A stretch of DNA of 50,451 nucleotides from Planctomycetota bacterium (lineage in GTDB: Bacteria > Planctomycetota > UBA1135 > GCA-002686595): the NCBI GenBank assembly GCA_020847695.1, contig JADLBP010000209.1, positions 1 through 50,451 on the forward strand, written 5' to 3'. Under the pieces are notes generated by a model. It was given only the letters and a program-made list of their open reading frames with translations, was not told where the DNA came from and searched no databases. The stretch's first letter is position 1; each line of letters opens with the position of its first letter. Shown here piece by piece: positions 42,802 to 50,451 of this stretch. The translations under genes and the position numbers were made by a program.

Positions 42802-43575
42802 ATGCCGAGCTCCTCTTCGCCCTCCAAACGCCCCGAGGTCTCCGTCCTCGACGCCGCAGAGGCCGCGCGAGTCGTCGCGCGCGAGATCGCCGAGCTCGTC
42901 CGCTCGAAGGCCGCGCGCGGCGAGCGGACCGTGCTCGGCCTCGCGACCGGGAAGACGCCGATGGGGGTGTATCGCGAGCTCTTGCGGCTGCATCGCGAGC
43001 AGGGCCTGTCGTTCGCGCGCGTCACCACGTTCAACCTCGACGAGTTCGTCGGGCTGCGACCGGACGATCCGCGCTCGTTCCGTGCGTGGATGCGGCGCGA
43101 GCTCTTCGACCACGTCGACCTCGATCCGGCGCACGCGCACGTGCCCGACGGTTCGGGCTCGCCGACGACGCTCGACCGCGAGTGCGAGCGCTATCGCGAA
43201 CGGATCCGCGCCGCGGGCGGACTCGACCTGCAGTTGCTCGGGATCGGCAAGAACGGACACATCGCGTTCAACGAGCCCGGGTCGAGCCGCGATTCGCGGA
43301 TGCGGGTGGTCGAGCTCGCGCCGACGACGCGCGCGAGCCTCGCGGCGGAGTTCGGCGCGCTCGAGCGCGTGCCGATTCACGGGCTGACGCTGGGCGTCGC
43401 CGACGTGCTCGCGGCGCGCGCGATCCGGTTGCTCGCGTTCGGCGAGGGGAAGCGCGCGATCCTCGAGCGCGCGCTGCAGGCGCCGATCGGCCCCGACGTG
43501 CCCGCGACGTTCCTGCGCGAGCACGCCGACGTGCGCTGGATCGCGGACGCGGCGGCCGCGGGTCACTCGCGGTAG
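42802..43575 (+). CDS. nagB: glucosamine-6-phosphate deaminase
   Basis: NagB converts glucosamine 6-phosphate to fructose 6-phosphate and ammonia. The diagnostic motifs are present: LGLATGKTPMGVYREL, TFNLDEFVGL (catalytic Asp), and LLGIGKNGHIAFNEPGSS with the catalytic His and Glu. The residue equal to E. coli Asp141 is Asn here, a substitution I recall as common in the family. At 257 residues, including a short Ser/Pro N-terminal tail, it is of normal length. No clear Shine-Dalgarno sequence precedes the ATG. Its 3' end overlaps the convergent NamZ gene by 13 bases; with the kinase and symporter further right it suggests amino-sugar use. Confidence 0.9.
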   Translation: MPSSSSPSKRPEVSVLDAAEAARVVAREIAELVRSKAARGERTVLGLATGKTPMGVYRELLRLHREQGLSFARVTTFNLDEFVGLRPDDPRSFRAWMRRELFDHVDLDPAHAHVPDGSGSPTTLDRECERYRERIRAAGGLDLQLLGIGKNGHIAFNEPGSSRDSRMRVVELAPTTRASLAAEFGALERVPIHGLTLGVADVLAARAIRLLAFGEGKRAILERALQAPIGPDVPATFLREHADVRWIADAAAAGHSR

Positions 43576-44774
43576 ATCAGCGCGGCGTCGCGCAGATTCG
43601 CGAAGCCGGCGAGCTCCTCGCGCCAGCTCGCTTCGATCTCCACGGTCGACTTGCCGGCCTGGATCTGTTGCAGGAGCCGCGCGTTGCCCCAGTGCTTCGC
43701 GACGGTCTTCGCGTCCTCGAAGCGCAGCTCGTCGCCATGGAGCGCGTGCAGCGTCGTCAAGAGCTCGAGCGCGGTGTGCAGCGGCTCGAGCGCGCGCGGA
43801 TCGTCGAGCACGAGCTGCACACCGTGGAGTTGCTCGCCCTCGAACTTGCCGTAGAACGGCTTCCACGCGTGCGCGCGGACGCGCAAGCCGGGCAGGCGGC
43901 GCTTCGAGAGCTCGGCCGCGAAGCGCTCGCCGTCGACGAACGTCGCGCCGACGAGCTCGAACGGCAACGTCGAGCCGACGCCGTCGCTGACGTTCTGCAA
44001 GACGCCGCCGAGCATGCCGGTGCACACGTAGAGGTGCGCTTGCAGCGCGCGCGGGATGTGCGGCGAGGTCGGCACCCACGTCAGGCCGGTGTCCGCCCAG
44101 AGCATCGAGCGCTTCCAGCCCTTCATCGCGACGACAGTCAGGTCGACGTCGATCCGCTCGACGTCGCGCCAGAAGCGCGCGACCTCGCCGATCGTCATCC
44201 CGTGGGTCACGGTGAGCGGTCCCCAGCCGATGAAGCTCTCGAACTCGGATTCGATCACCGGCCCCTCGAAGCGCAGGCCGCCGAGCGGATTGGGCCGATC
44301 GAGCACGATCACCGGCTTCTTCGCCTCCGAGGCGGCGCGCAGCGCTTCGCCGACGGTCGAGATGTACGTGTAGGTGCGCGAGCCGACGTCCTGCAGGTCG
44401 ATCACGAGCACGTCGAGGTCCGCGAGCGCGGCGGAGCTCGGCCGGCGCGACTTGCCGTACAGGCTTTCGACCGGCGCGCCGGTGCGCGGATCGACCGCGT
44501 CGGCGACGGCATCGCCGGCGGCGGCGTCGCCGCGGATGCCGTGCTCGGGGCCGAACAGGCGTACGAGCTTGACGCGCTTGTCTCCCGCGAGTCGATCGAC
44601 GGTCGGGACGAGCTTCGCGTCGACGCCCGCCGGGTTGGTGATCAAGCCGACGCGCTTGCCCTCGACGAGGTCGACCGCGTCGCCGAGCAGGCGCTCGACG
44701 CCGAGGGTCACCTGCGCGCGCGCCGGGAGCACGAGGCCGAGCCACGCGACGAGTAGACAGGCGAGTCGTTGCAT
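43563..44774 (-). CDS. namZ: exo-beta-N-acetylmuramidase (NamZ/DUF1343)
   Basis: NamZ-type enzymes release N-acetylmuramic acid from the ends of peptidoglycan fragments. The 403-residue protein has a signal peptide (MQRLACLLVAWLGLVLPARA) and the DUF1343 hallmarks: VGLITNPAGVDAKL, LFGPEHGIRGDA, DLDVLVIDLQDVGSRTYTYIST, VIVLDRPNPLGG, GPLTVTHGMTIGE and WVPTSPHIP. I prefer the ATG at 44772-44774 over a GTG two codons earlier because GAGGA is 9 bases from the ATG but only 3 from the GTG. It overlaps or abuts the end of the large secreted-protein gene, so they are co-transcribed. Confidence 0.9.
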   Translation of the reverse strand: MQRLACLLVAWLGLVLPARAQVTLGVERLLGDAVDLVEGKRVGLITNPAGVDAKLVPTVDRLAGDKRVKLVRLFGPEHGIRGDAAAGDAVADAVDPRTGAPVESLYGKSRRPSSAALADLDVLVIDLQDVGSRTYTYISTVGEALRAASEAKKPVIVLDRPNPLGGLRFEGPVIESEFESFIGWGPLTVTHGMTIGEVARFWRDVERIDVDLTVVAMKGWKRSMLWADTGLTWVPTSPHIPRALQAHLYVCTGMLGGVLQNVSDGVGSTLPFELVGATFVDGERFAAELSKRRLPGLRVRAHAWKPFYGKFEGEQLHGVQLVLDDPRALEPLHTALELLTTLHALHGDELRFEDAKTVAKHWGNARLLQQIQAGKSTVEIEASWREELAGFANLRDAALIYRE

Positions 44775-44776
44775 GT

Positions 44777-46687
44777 TCACGGTTCCTCGAGCGCGCGGAC
44801 TTCGCCGGGCTTCAGGTCGAGTTCGACGACGCGCTTCTCCTTGCCTTCGTACACCTCGAGGAGCGCGAGTCCGGGCGCGAGGTCGACGCCGTCCTCGTCG
44901 AGTCCGGGTTGTTCGAGGCTCGGGTTGACCGAGTAGGAGCCGGGGCCGAACACAGCCTCAGCGCGCGCGAACGTGACGCGGGCGCGCGCGACGAGCTCGA
45001 CCGAACGCACACTCTCCGCCGCGTCGGGCACGCGCCCGACCACCGCGAGCGGCACGCAACGGCTTGCGTCGCAGGTGAACTGCACGCGATACAGATCGCC
45101 GCGCGGTAGCTCGAAGTCGAAGTGCGAAGTCCCGTCGAGTTCGATTTCCTCGCGTCCGAGTGCGTAACTCAATCGTGCATGCATCTCTCCGGCGCCTACG
45201 GAAGCGCCGGCGACGCGCACGTCGAAGCGGAGTCGGCACTTCGGAAGTCCTTCGACGTCCGGTGCTTGTCGAACACCTGCATCGAGCATCGAAACCGCGC
45301 GCGATTCGCCGCTGGCCAGCGGCGCGAGTGCGGACCGGTACGCGCTGCCGTCGGTGCGCTCGAGCCACAACACGATCGGCGCGTCGGGCGGAACGTGGAG
45401 CACGAGCGGCTGCTCGTCCAGCTCATCGCGCGTCACCGAGTCGTATCCGACTTGTGCGTGAAGGAAGAACGGCTGGTCGGGCAGTGTCACCACGAGCGTA
45501 CCTTCCCGTCGCAGCTCGAAGATCTCTTCACGGCCCAGCTCTCTCACGTCGACGTCGCGCACCTCCTCGCACCAACCACTGAAGTTCGCGCCGACTTGCA
45601 CGCGAGTCGGGCCCACCGGCAGGTAGAACTCGTTCTCGTTCTGGTGCAGCTCGATCGCACGACCGCGCGAGGTGCGTAGGAAGGCGGTCGGGCGCTCGAA
45701 GCGCGGGAGGTCCGCCTCGAGCCTCTGCAGCACGACACGCACCCTCGCATGCGGTCCGGTGACGGCGTTGAGTCGCGATCGCCGCGCGACACGCGTGATT
45801 CCGACCGTTGGCAGGAGTTCGGTGTCGAGCGTGGCTTGTCCACGCCCGTCCAAGAGCTCGAAGCGTGCGTCGCGAACGAAGTCGAGCGCCGAGTAGAACA
45901 CTTGGCCGTGCGGGTCGGTCCATGCCGCGACCACCGGGCCGCGCATGTGGATCAGTCGACGACCCACCAGCGGTGCGCCGGCGTCGTCGACGACCTCGAG
46001 GTGGAACCCGGGTCGTCGCGCCAAACGCAGCTCGACGGGCTCGCCGAAACGCGCCGCGCGGTCGTCGAGCACCGAGTGATCCAGCAGGAGGTGAGAAAGC
46101 GCTCCAAAACCCTCGGCGACGACTTCGAGCTCGCCGACACCGAACGGGTAGTCGTCGAGCGTGACCTCGCCGGCGACGTCCGTCGTGCCGACGCATGCGG
46201 GCACCGCGTGATTGCACGACTCCCGCAGCGCGAGTGTCGCGCCGGCGATCGGCCGGCCGTCGAGGTCGAGCACGCGGAACGCGCGTGCGCGTGCCGGCTG
46301 CAGGAGGAACTCGCCTTCGTCGGGACGGCCATGGAGCTCGCGGGACGCGTACCCCGCGCACGAGACGCGGAACTTGTCGGCGTGCACGCCGCCGACGTGC
46401 GTCGGGACGACCAATCCTCCGTCGCGGCCGCTGGTCAGCACACTCAGGCGGGTAGCGACCACGAGGGGTTCGACGCCCTCTTCCGTCCAGAGCTCGACGC
46501 GGACGCCGGCGACCGGCCGGGAAGTCGCTCCATCGAGGAAGCGCACCGCCGCGCGCGATCGATCGGACAGTCGGAGCAACGCGCGCGACTCCGTTCCGAG
46601 GTCGCGGAGCCCCGCAGCCTGGTCGAGCTCGGCGTCGGTCGATTGGACGCACGCGAGGAGGCACAGCAGCGAGGCGAGCATGGACAT
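44777..46687 (-). CDS. secreted multidomain beta-sandwich protein, unknown function
   Basis: A hydrophobic N-terminus (MSMLASLLCLLACVQS) could be a secretion or lipoprotein signal (Cys at 13). The rest of the 636 residues contains at least three carboxypeptidase-regulatory-like units: FLDGATSRPVAGVRVELW (about 50), VLDLDGRPIAGATLALRE (about 140) and VVDDAGAPLVGRRLIHM (about 235). Similar beta-rich regions continue to the end. No catalytic motif is seen. Base composition here is a little less GC-rich and codon use more relaxed than in neighbouring genes, so it may evolve fast. It precedes namZ with almost no gap, suggesting a joint role at the cell surface. Confidence 0.8.
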   Translation of the reverse strand: MSMLASLLCLLACVQSTDAELDQAAGLRDLGTESRALLRLSDRSRAAVRFLDGATSRPVAGVRVELWTEEGVEPLVVATRLSVLTSGRDGGLVVPTHVGGVHADKFRVSCAGYASRELHGRPDEGEFLLQPARARAFRVLDLDGRPIAGATLALRESCNHAVPACVGTTDVAGEVTLDDYPFGVGELEVVAEGFGALSHLLLDHSVLDDRAARFGEPVELRLARRPGFHLEVVDDAGAPLVGRRLIHMRGPVVAAWTDPHGQVFYSALDFVRDARFELLDGRGQATLDTELLPTVGITRVARRSRLNAVTGPHARVRVVLQRLEADLPRFERPTAFLRTSRGRAIELHQNENEFYLPVGPTRVQVGANFSGWCEEVRDVDVRELGREEIFELRREGTLVVTLPDQPFFLHAQVGYDSVTRDELDEQPLVLHVPPDAPIVLWLERTDGSAYRSALAPLASGESRAVSMLDAGVRQAPDVEGLPKCRLRFDVRVAGASVGAGEMHARLSYALGREEIELDGTSHFDFELPRGDLYRVQFTCDASRCVPLAVVGRVPDAAESVRSVELVARARVTFARAEAVFGPGSYSVNPSLEQPGLDEDGVDLAPGLALLEVYEGKEKRVVELDLKPGEVRALEEP

Positions 46688-46767
46688 GGGCCCTTCCGGG
46701 GATCGGTTCTGATACCACGCGGCGAGCTCGTTGCAACTCGGCGCGTCGTCTGAAATCCTCTGTGCGG

Positions 46768-47727
46768 ATGCCGCTCGCTCCTCCTAGGTCCGTACGCACG
46801 CTGGGTGTCGACGGGGGAGCCACGCATGCGCGCGTCGTCGCCGTCGAGCGCGGCGAAGCGGTCTGGCGCGCGGGGGCGGAGCTCGCGCGGCTCGCGTGGC
46901 CGTCGCGCGCCGCCGCGGAGTTCCGCGGAACGCTCGAGCGGCACGGAGAGCGCTGCGTCGACGAGCTCGCGAGCGCGCTCGCGGAGCACGCGCGAGGCGA
47001 GCCGCTCGCGCTCGCGCTCTGCATGCCGGGCAAGAAGACCGACGACGAGCGCGGCATCGTCGCGGCGAACCGCGGGCCGGTCGCGCCGGACTTCTTGGAG
47101 CGGCTGCTCGGCGCGCTCGCCGAGCGAGACGTGCGCGTCGAGCGCGCGCCGACGCGGCTCTTCTCCGACGGTCGCGCGGCGGCGGCGGGGGAGCTGCGCG
47201 CGCTCGGCGGCGCGCTGGTCGGCGCGCGTCAGGCGTACTACCTCGGCGCGGGAACCGGCCTCGGGGAATGCCTGGTGCTCGGCGGCGAGCTGGTTCCGCT
47301 CGACTGGGCCGCCGCGTGGTTCCCGAAAGCGTTCGCGCTGCGCGCGGCGAGCGGCGAGACGTTCGAGGAGGAGCTGTCGGCCGCCGCACTCGCGCGCCGC
47401 GCCGGACTTGGCGGGTTCGTCGAGACCCGGCGCGCGGCCGGAGATCCGGCGGCGCTCGAGGTGTCGCGCCGCTTCGTCCATGCGCTCGCCGAGTTCCTCG
47501 CGCTGCGCGTCGAGAGTCTCGCGCATTCGCCGCTCGGCGCGCTCGTGTTCGAGCGCGTCGTGCTCGGGCAGCGCTTCGCCGACCTGGTCGACGCCGAGCG
47601 GCTCTTCGCGCTGCGGCTCGCGCTCCGAGAGCGGCTCGGCGAGCGCACGCCCGCGCTCGTCGTCTCGCACCTCGCTGGCTCCGCGGCGGTCGGTGCGCAC
47701 GTGCTCGAGGAATCGCTGCGTTCGTGA
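46768..47727 (+). CDS. ASKHA-fold sugar kinase (ROK/BadF-like)
   Basis: The 319-residue protein has the phosphate-1 loop LGVDGGATHARVVAVERGE at its N-terminus and the phosphate-2 type motif YYLGAGTGLGECLVLGGELVP near residue 155. The middle segment LCMPGKKTDDERGIVAANRGP resembles the ROK substrate loop. It is probably a hexose or N-acetyl-hexosamine kinase; next to NamZ and nagB, an amino-sugar such as GlcNAc or MurNAc is the best guess. The ROK zinc-binding CxxGCxGC motif is absent. The stop overlaps the GTG of the symporter gene, supporting uptake and phosphorylation as one unit. A GTG at 46762 is an alternative start. Confidence 0.78.
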   Translation: MPLAPPRSVRTLGVDGGATHARVVAVERGEAVWRAGAELARLAWPSRAAAEFRGTLERHGERCVDELASALAEHARGEPLALALCMPGKKTDDERGIVAANRGPVAPDFLERLLGALAERDVRVERAPTRLFSDGRAAAAGELRALGGALVGARQAYYLGAGTGLGECLVLGGELVPLDWAAAWFPKAFALRAASGETFEEELSAAALARRAGLGGFVETRRAAGDPAALEVSRRFVHALAEFLALRVESLAHSPLGALVFERVVLGQRFADLVDAERLFALRLALRERLGERTPALVVSHLAGSAAVGAHVLEESLRS

Positions 47728-49205
47728 GCGCGCTCGACTGGGTCGTGATCGCGATCTACGCGGCGTTCATCGTCGCGCTCGGGCTCTTCGCAGGCCGCGG
47801 CCAGAAGAGCGCGGAAGGGCACTTGCGCGCCGAGCGCTCGTTGCCCGCGTGGGCGGTGATCTTCTCGATCCTCGCGACCGAGATCTCGGCCGCGACGTAC
47901 ATCGGCGTGCCGGAGAAGGGCTTCGTCGGCGACTGGACGTACCTGCAGACGACGCTCGGGTACCTGGTCGGCAAGCTGTTGCTCGCGACGTTCTTCGTCG
48001 GGCTCTACTGGCGGTTGAACCTGACCTCGGTGTACGGGTTCCTCGGCCGTCGCATCGGTCCGCGCACGCAGCACGCCGCCGCGTGGGGCTTCCTCGGCGG
48101 ACGGTTGATCGCGTCCGGCGTGCGCCTCTACATCGCCGCGCTCGCGCTGCAGGTCGCCGCCGGCGTCAGCCTCGAGTTCTCGATGGCGTCGATGGCGGTG
48201 CTCTCGACCGCGTACACGTTCCTAGGCGGCTTGAAGGCGGTGGTGTGGACCGACGTCGCGCAGGGCTCGATCTTCGTGATCGGCGCCGCGACCGCGCTCG
48301 TGTTCGGGCTCGCGGCGATCGACGTGCCGCTCGCCGACCTCGCGCGCGAAGCGTTCGACGCCGGCAAGTTCCGCGCGCTGACGCTCGAGGACGGCGGGCA
48401 GATCTGGTGGGTGACGCAGAAGCCGTGGCCGGTCGCCGCGCTGTTCGGCGCGACGTTGGTGCTCGCGTCGCACGGCACCGACCAAGAGAACGTCCAGCAC
48501 CTGCTCAACACCAAGAGCGCGAAGAGCTCGACGTGGAGCATCGCGCTCTCGGCGCTGTTCGCGTTCCCGGTGGTCGCGGTGTTCCTCGCGGTCGGCACGA
48601 TGCTGTGGCTCTACCACCGGCACGTGCCGTTCAGCGGGTACTCGACCGACGCGACCAACCAGATCTTCCCGAACTTCATCGTGCACGCGATGCCGGCAGG
48701 CTTGCGCGGGTTGGTGTTCGCCGGGTTGTTCGCCGCGGCGATCTCGAGCCTCGGCGCGACGCTGAACGCGACCGCGACGATCTGGATCTCCGACATCGCG
48801 CCGCCGAAGCCGGGCGAGACTTCGTCGCTCGGTCGCGTGCGCCGGCTGACGTGCGTGTTCGGCGCGCTGCTGCTCGGCGTCGGCGCGTTCTTCGCGTGGC
48901 GTCAGCGCGGCGACTCGAAGGAGCTGATCGACCTCGCGCTCTCCGCGATGACGATCCTCTACGGCGGCATCCTCGGCACGTTCCTGGTCGCGCTGCTCTT
49001 CACGCGCCGAGGCAGCGACGCGTCGACGGTCGCGGGGCTCGCGTGCGGTGTCGCCGTCGGCGCGATCGGCTTCTTCCAGAAGCTGATCTTCGGGTGGGAG
49101 AGCGCCAAGCTCGACTGGGCCTACACGATCCCTCTCGCGGCGGCGGTGACGATGGCGGTCGCGGCGTGCGGGAGGCGCGCACCGTGCGCACAGGAGCCGC
49201 CCTGA
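47724..49205 (+). CDS. sodium:solute symporter (SSS family)
   Basis: The gene starts at a GTG within a GTGA overlap with the kinase gene. The 493-residue product has 13 or so hydrophobic segments and SSS-family features: SLPAWAVIFSILATEISAATYIG in the first helices, a GGLKAVVWTDVAQGSIFVIG sodium-site region, GTDQENVQHLLNTKSAKSS and the GLVFAGLFAAAISSLGATLNATATI helix. SSS carriers use the sodium gradient to take up sugars, sialic acid or similar. Coupling to a sugar kinase suggests the substrate is the sugar the kinase acts on, probably an amino sugar made by NamZ. The C-terminal residues are Cys/Pro-rich. Confidence 0.9.
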   Translation: MSALDWVVIAIYAAFIVALGLFAGRGQKSAEGHLRAERSLPAWAVIFSILATEISAATYIGVPEKGFVGDWTYLQTTLGYLVGKLLLATFFVGLYWRLNLTSVYGFLGRRIGPRTQHAAAWGFLGGRLIASGVRLYIAALALQVAAGVSLEFSMASMAVLSTAYTFLGGLKAVVWTDVAQGSIFVIGAATALVFGLAAIDVPLADLAREAFDAGKFRALTLEDGGQIWWVTQKPWPVAALFGATLVLASHGTDQENVQHLLNTKSAKSSTWSIALSALFAFPVVAVFLAVGTMLWLYHRHVPFSGYSTDATNQIFPNFIVHAMPAGLRGLVFAGLFAAAISSLGATLNATATIWISDIAPPKPGETSSLGRVRRLTCVFGALLLGVGAFFAWRQRGDSKELIDLALSAMTILYGGILGTFLVALLFTRRGSDASTVAGLACGVAVGAIGFFQKLIFGWESAKLDWAYTIPLAAAVTMAVAACGRRAPCAQEPP

Positions 49206-49434
49206 CGCGCGCGATGCGCCGTTCTCCGACTCTCACGCCGGACGCGGAGTCGCCGCGACGGTGCCGGACGCCGACGTGTGCCGTGCCAGCTGGAGGCTCC
49301 GCTGCACGACGAGTAAGCCCCGGAAGGAGCTCGCGACATCGGTCCGGCCGGTCCGGAGGCGACGTGGGCAGCGCAGCGCGCGAGTCGCGGCGCGTTGCGC
49401 GGCGAACTCGCGCCCCGAGCCGCGCGCGGCACGT

Positions 49435-50166
49435 TCAGTGGTGCGTAGCGAACGTCCAGGTTTGGCGCGCCGGAACGTAGGCGTACCACACGCCGCCGCT
49501 CGGAGCGGTCGGTGGGTGGTACTGCTGTCCGAAGAAGACGGTCCAGCGATACATCCTTCCGCGAGGCAGCGCGACCCATCGGGCGGACGGGTACCACTCG
49601 ACGGTCTGCGCGGCCAAGTCCTCGACTCGCACGGTGAAGTGGATTTCGTTGCTTGGGACCGTCGTATCCAAGGAGACCAGTACCTTCGTGGGATCCGTGA
49701 CCAACGGTGTTCCGACGTCGATGCTGCCATCGGCTGGTGCGATCAGGTCGGGTCCGGGGAGCGCAACTCCGTGGAGCTCTACATTGCGATCCTCCGGCCA
49801 TCGACGCACCTTGGTTTGGCCAGTCCACGTGCGGTACTTCACCGACCAGTGGAAGTAGATCGTGCTGTTCTCCGGCAGCAGCGCGTTCGTGTCGGGAAGC
49901 TGGACCTCCCAGAGCTTGCCGCCTGCGTTCTGCGCCTCGATGCGGTTCGGTCCGTGCGGCACGTTCTCGGACACGTCGACGCCGACCGAGAGCACTTCCG
50001 TCCTCGGTCCGGCGGCGACGAGGACCGCCGACGTGAACGGCTTCCCGGGAGGCGCGAACATCGCCACCTGGTGCATGGGTTCGATATGCAGCGACGAGCA
50101 GCCGACGAGAGGTGCGAGGCTCAACAACACGCGGAGCAGCGTTCGACGCGGATGCGAGGCTGACAT
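49435..50166 (-). CDS. lipoprotein of unknown function (243 aa)
   Basis: The protein starts MSASHPRRTLLRVLLSLAPL and has the lipobox LVGC, so the mature protein is anchored at Cys23. The rest is beta-rich with one Trp-rich stretch (FHWSVKYRTWTGQTKVRRW) and PLVTDPTKVLVSLDTTVP. I do not recognise a family. The ATG at 50164-50166 was chosen because the signal peptide begins there; the frame is open for 29 more codons. GC content is slightly lower than in its neighbours. It lies downstream of lysA on the same strand, about 140 bases away. Confidence 0.75.
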   Translation of the reverse strand: MSASHPRRTLLRVLLSLAPLVGCSSLHIEPMHQVAMFAPPGKPFTSAVLVAAGPRTEVLSVGVDVSENVPHGPNRIEAQNAGGKLWEVQLPDTNALLPENSTIYFHWSVKYRTWTGQTKVRRWPEDRNVELHGVALPGPDLIAPADGSIDVGTPLVTDPTKVLVSLDTTVPSNEIHFTVRVEDLAAQTVEWYPSARWVALPRGRMYRWTVFFGQQYHPPTAPSGGVWYAYVPARQTWTFATHH

Positions 50167-50308
50167 GCAGGGCGCCTTTCGGTGCAAGGCACCGCAGCCG
50201 GCGCGAGTTCGACGGCGCGAACGTCGGTCGTCGCCATGCGCAGGGAGCGGCACGGTCTCGAGGCGCGAGGGTAACGACCGCGCTTAGCCGTTCCTAGTCT
50301 GCGTGGGT

Positions 50309-50451
50309 TCAGTTCCCGGCGCCGAGGTCGCGCTCGGCGGTGAAGAGCTCGTCGAAGCGCTGGCGGCGTCGGATCAGGTACGACTGCTCGCCGTCGACCA
50401 GCACCTCGGCGGCGAGCGGTTGCGAGTTGTAGTTGCTCGCCATGCTCGCGC
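50309..50451 (-). CDS. lysA: C-terminal end of diaminopimelate decarboxylase (partial)
   Basis: The last 46 codons of a minus-strand gene enter from the right edge. They contain SMASNYNSQPLAAEVLVDG and YLIRRRQRFDELF, which match the conserved C-terminus of LysA, where the YNS tyrosine contributes to the active site across the dimer. LysA decarboxylates meso-diaminopimelate to lysine. The 5' part of the gene is outside the window. Confidence 0.75.
   Translation of the reverse strand, partial: ASMASNYNSQPLAAEVLVDGEQSYLIRRRQRFDELFTAERDLGAGN

Noticed and set aside
49206-49434. A further gene between the symporter and the lipoprotein
   Set aside because: Open frames here are Arg-rich shadows without a ribosome-binding site or recognisable motif.

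Overview
The window is very GC-rich chromosomal DNA (GC-biased third positions, long spurious ORFs on every strand) that most resembles a planctomycete. The evidence is the gene content: secreted FG-GAP and thrombospondin-type-3 proteins, a DUF1080 (3-keto-disaccharide hydrolase) lipoprotein fused to a PVC-type propeller, carboxypeptidase-regulatory-like repeats on an anti-sigma factor, and a Cys/Gly-rich C-terminal module (about 18890-19342) that I associate from memory with one planctomycete clade. This placement is an inference. I see no rRNA, tRNA, CRISPR array, insertion sequence or phage gene.

Left part (1-7811): the first codons of a gene leaving the left edge, a small membrane protein, and a divergent TrpD on the minus strand preceded by what looks like a complete transcription attenuator (leader peptide, 1:2 hairpin, antiterminator, terminator). 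On the plus strand follow a coiled-coil lipoprotein overlapping an HtrA-like protease, and a GT-C membrane glycosyltransferase. A minus-strand pair encodes a MoaD/ThiS-like protein and a BNR-repeat propeller, divergent from nnrE.

Middle part (7795-22675): a secreted FG-GAP protein; a plus-strand run of Gfo/Idh/MocA oxidoreductase, TIM-barrel isomerase, membrane-anchored metallopeptidase and two genes resembling a split PVC-type sugar/heme-binding protein ending in DUF1080, plausibly concerned with 3-keto-sugars; a secreted metallo-beta-lactamase-fold hydrolase; a TSP3-repeat exoprotein; a TMTC-like TPR membrane glycosyltransferase; and a HupE/UreJ-like membrane protein.

Phosphate island (22676-34282): pstS-pstC-pstA-pstB on the plus strand faces phoU, an OprP/O-like porin, phoR and phoB on the minus strand. 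Direct repeats of a CTTnAy half-site spaced 11 bp lie upstream of pstS and phoB, and a weaker copy upstream of the porin; these look like Pho boxes, so the island probably controls itself. PstC and PstA are the long forms with large extracytoplasmic domains.

Right part (34283-50451): prmA; an ECF sigma factor overlapping an anti-sigma/FecR-like protein with six repeated beta-sandwich units; a membrane-anchored TPR protein; a CheY-like regulator with two CheX/CheC-like proteins but no CheA; a choice-of-anchor-I-like propeller; then an amino-sugar/peptidoglycan-salvage group (nagB, NamZ/DUF1343, a ROK-like kinase overlapping an SSS symporter) interleaved with a large secreted protein. The window ends in a lipoprotein and the C-terminus of lysA. 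Same-strand neighbours often overlap by ATGA/GTGA, and three convergent pairs overlap at their 3' ends.
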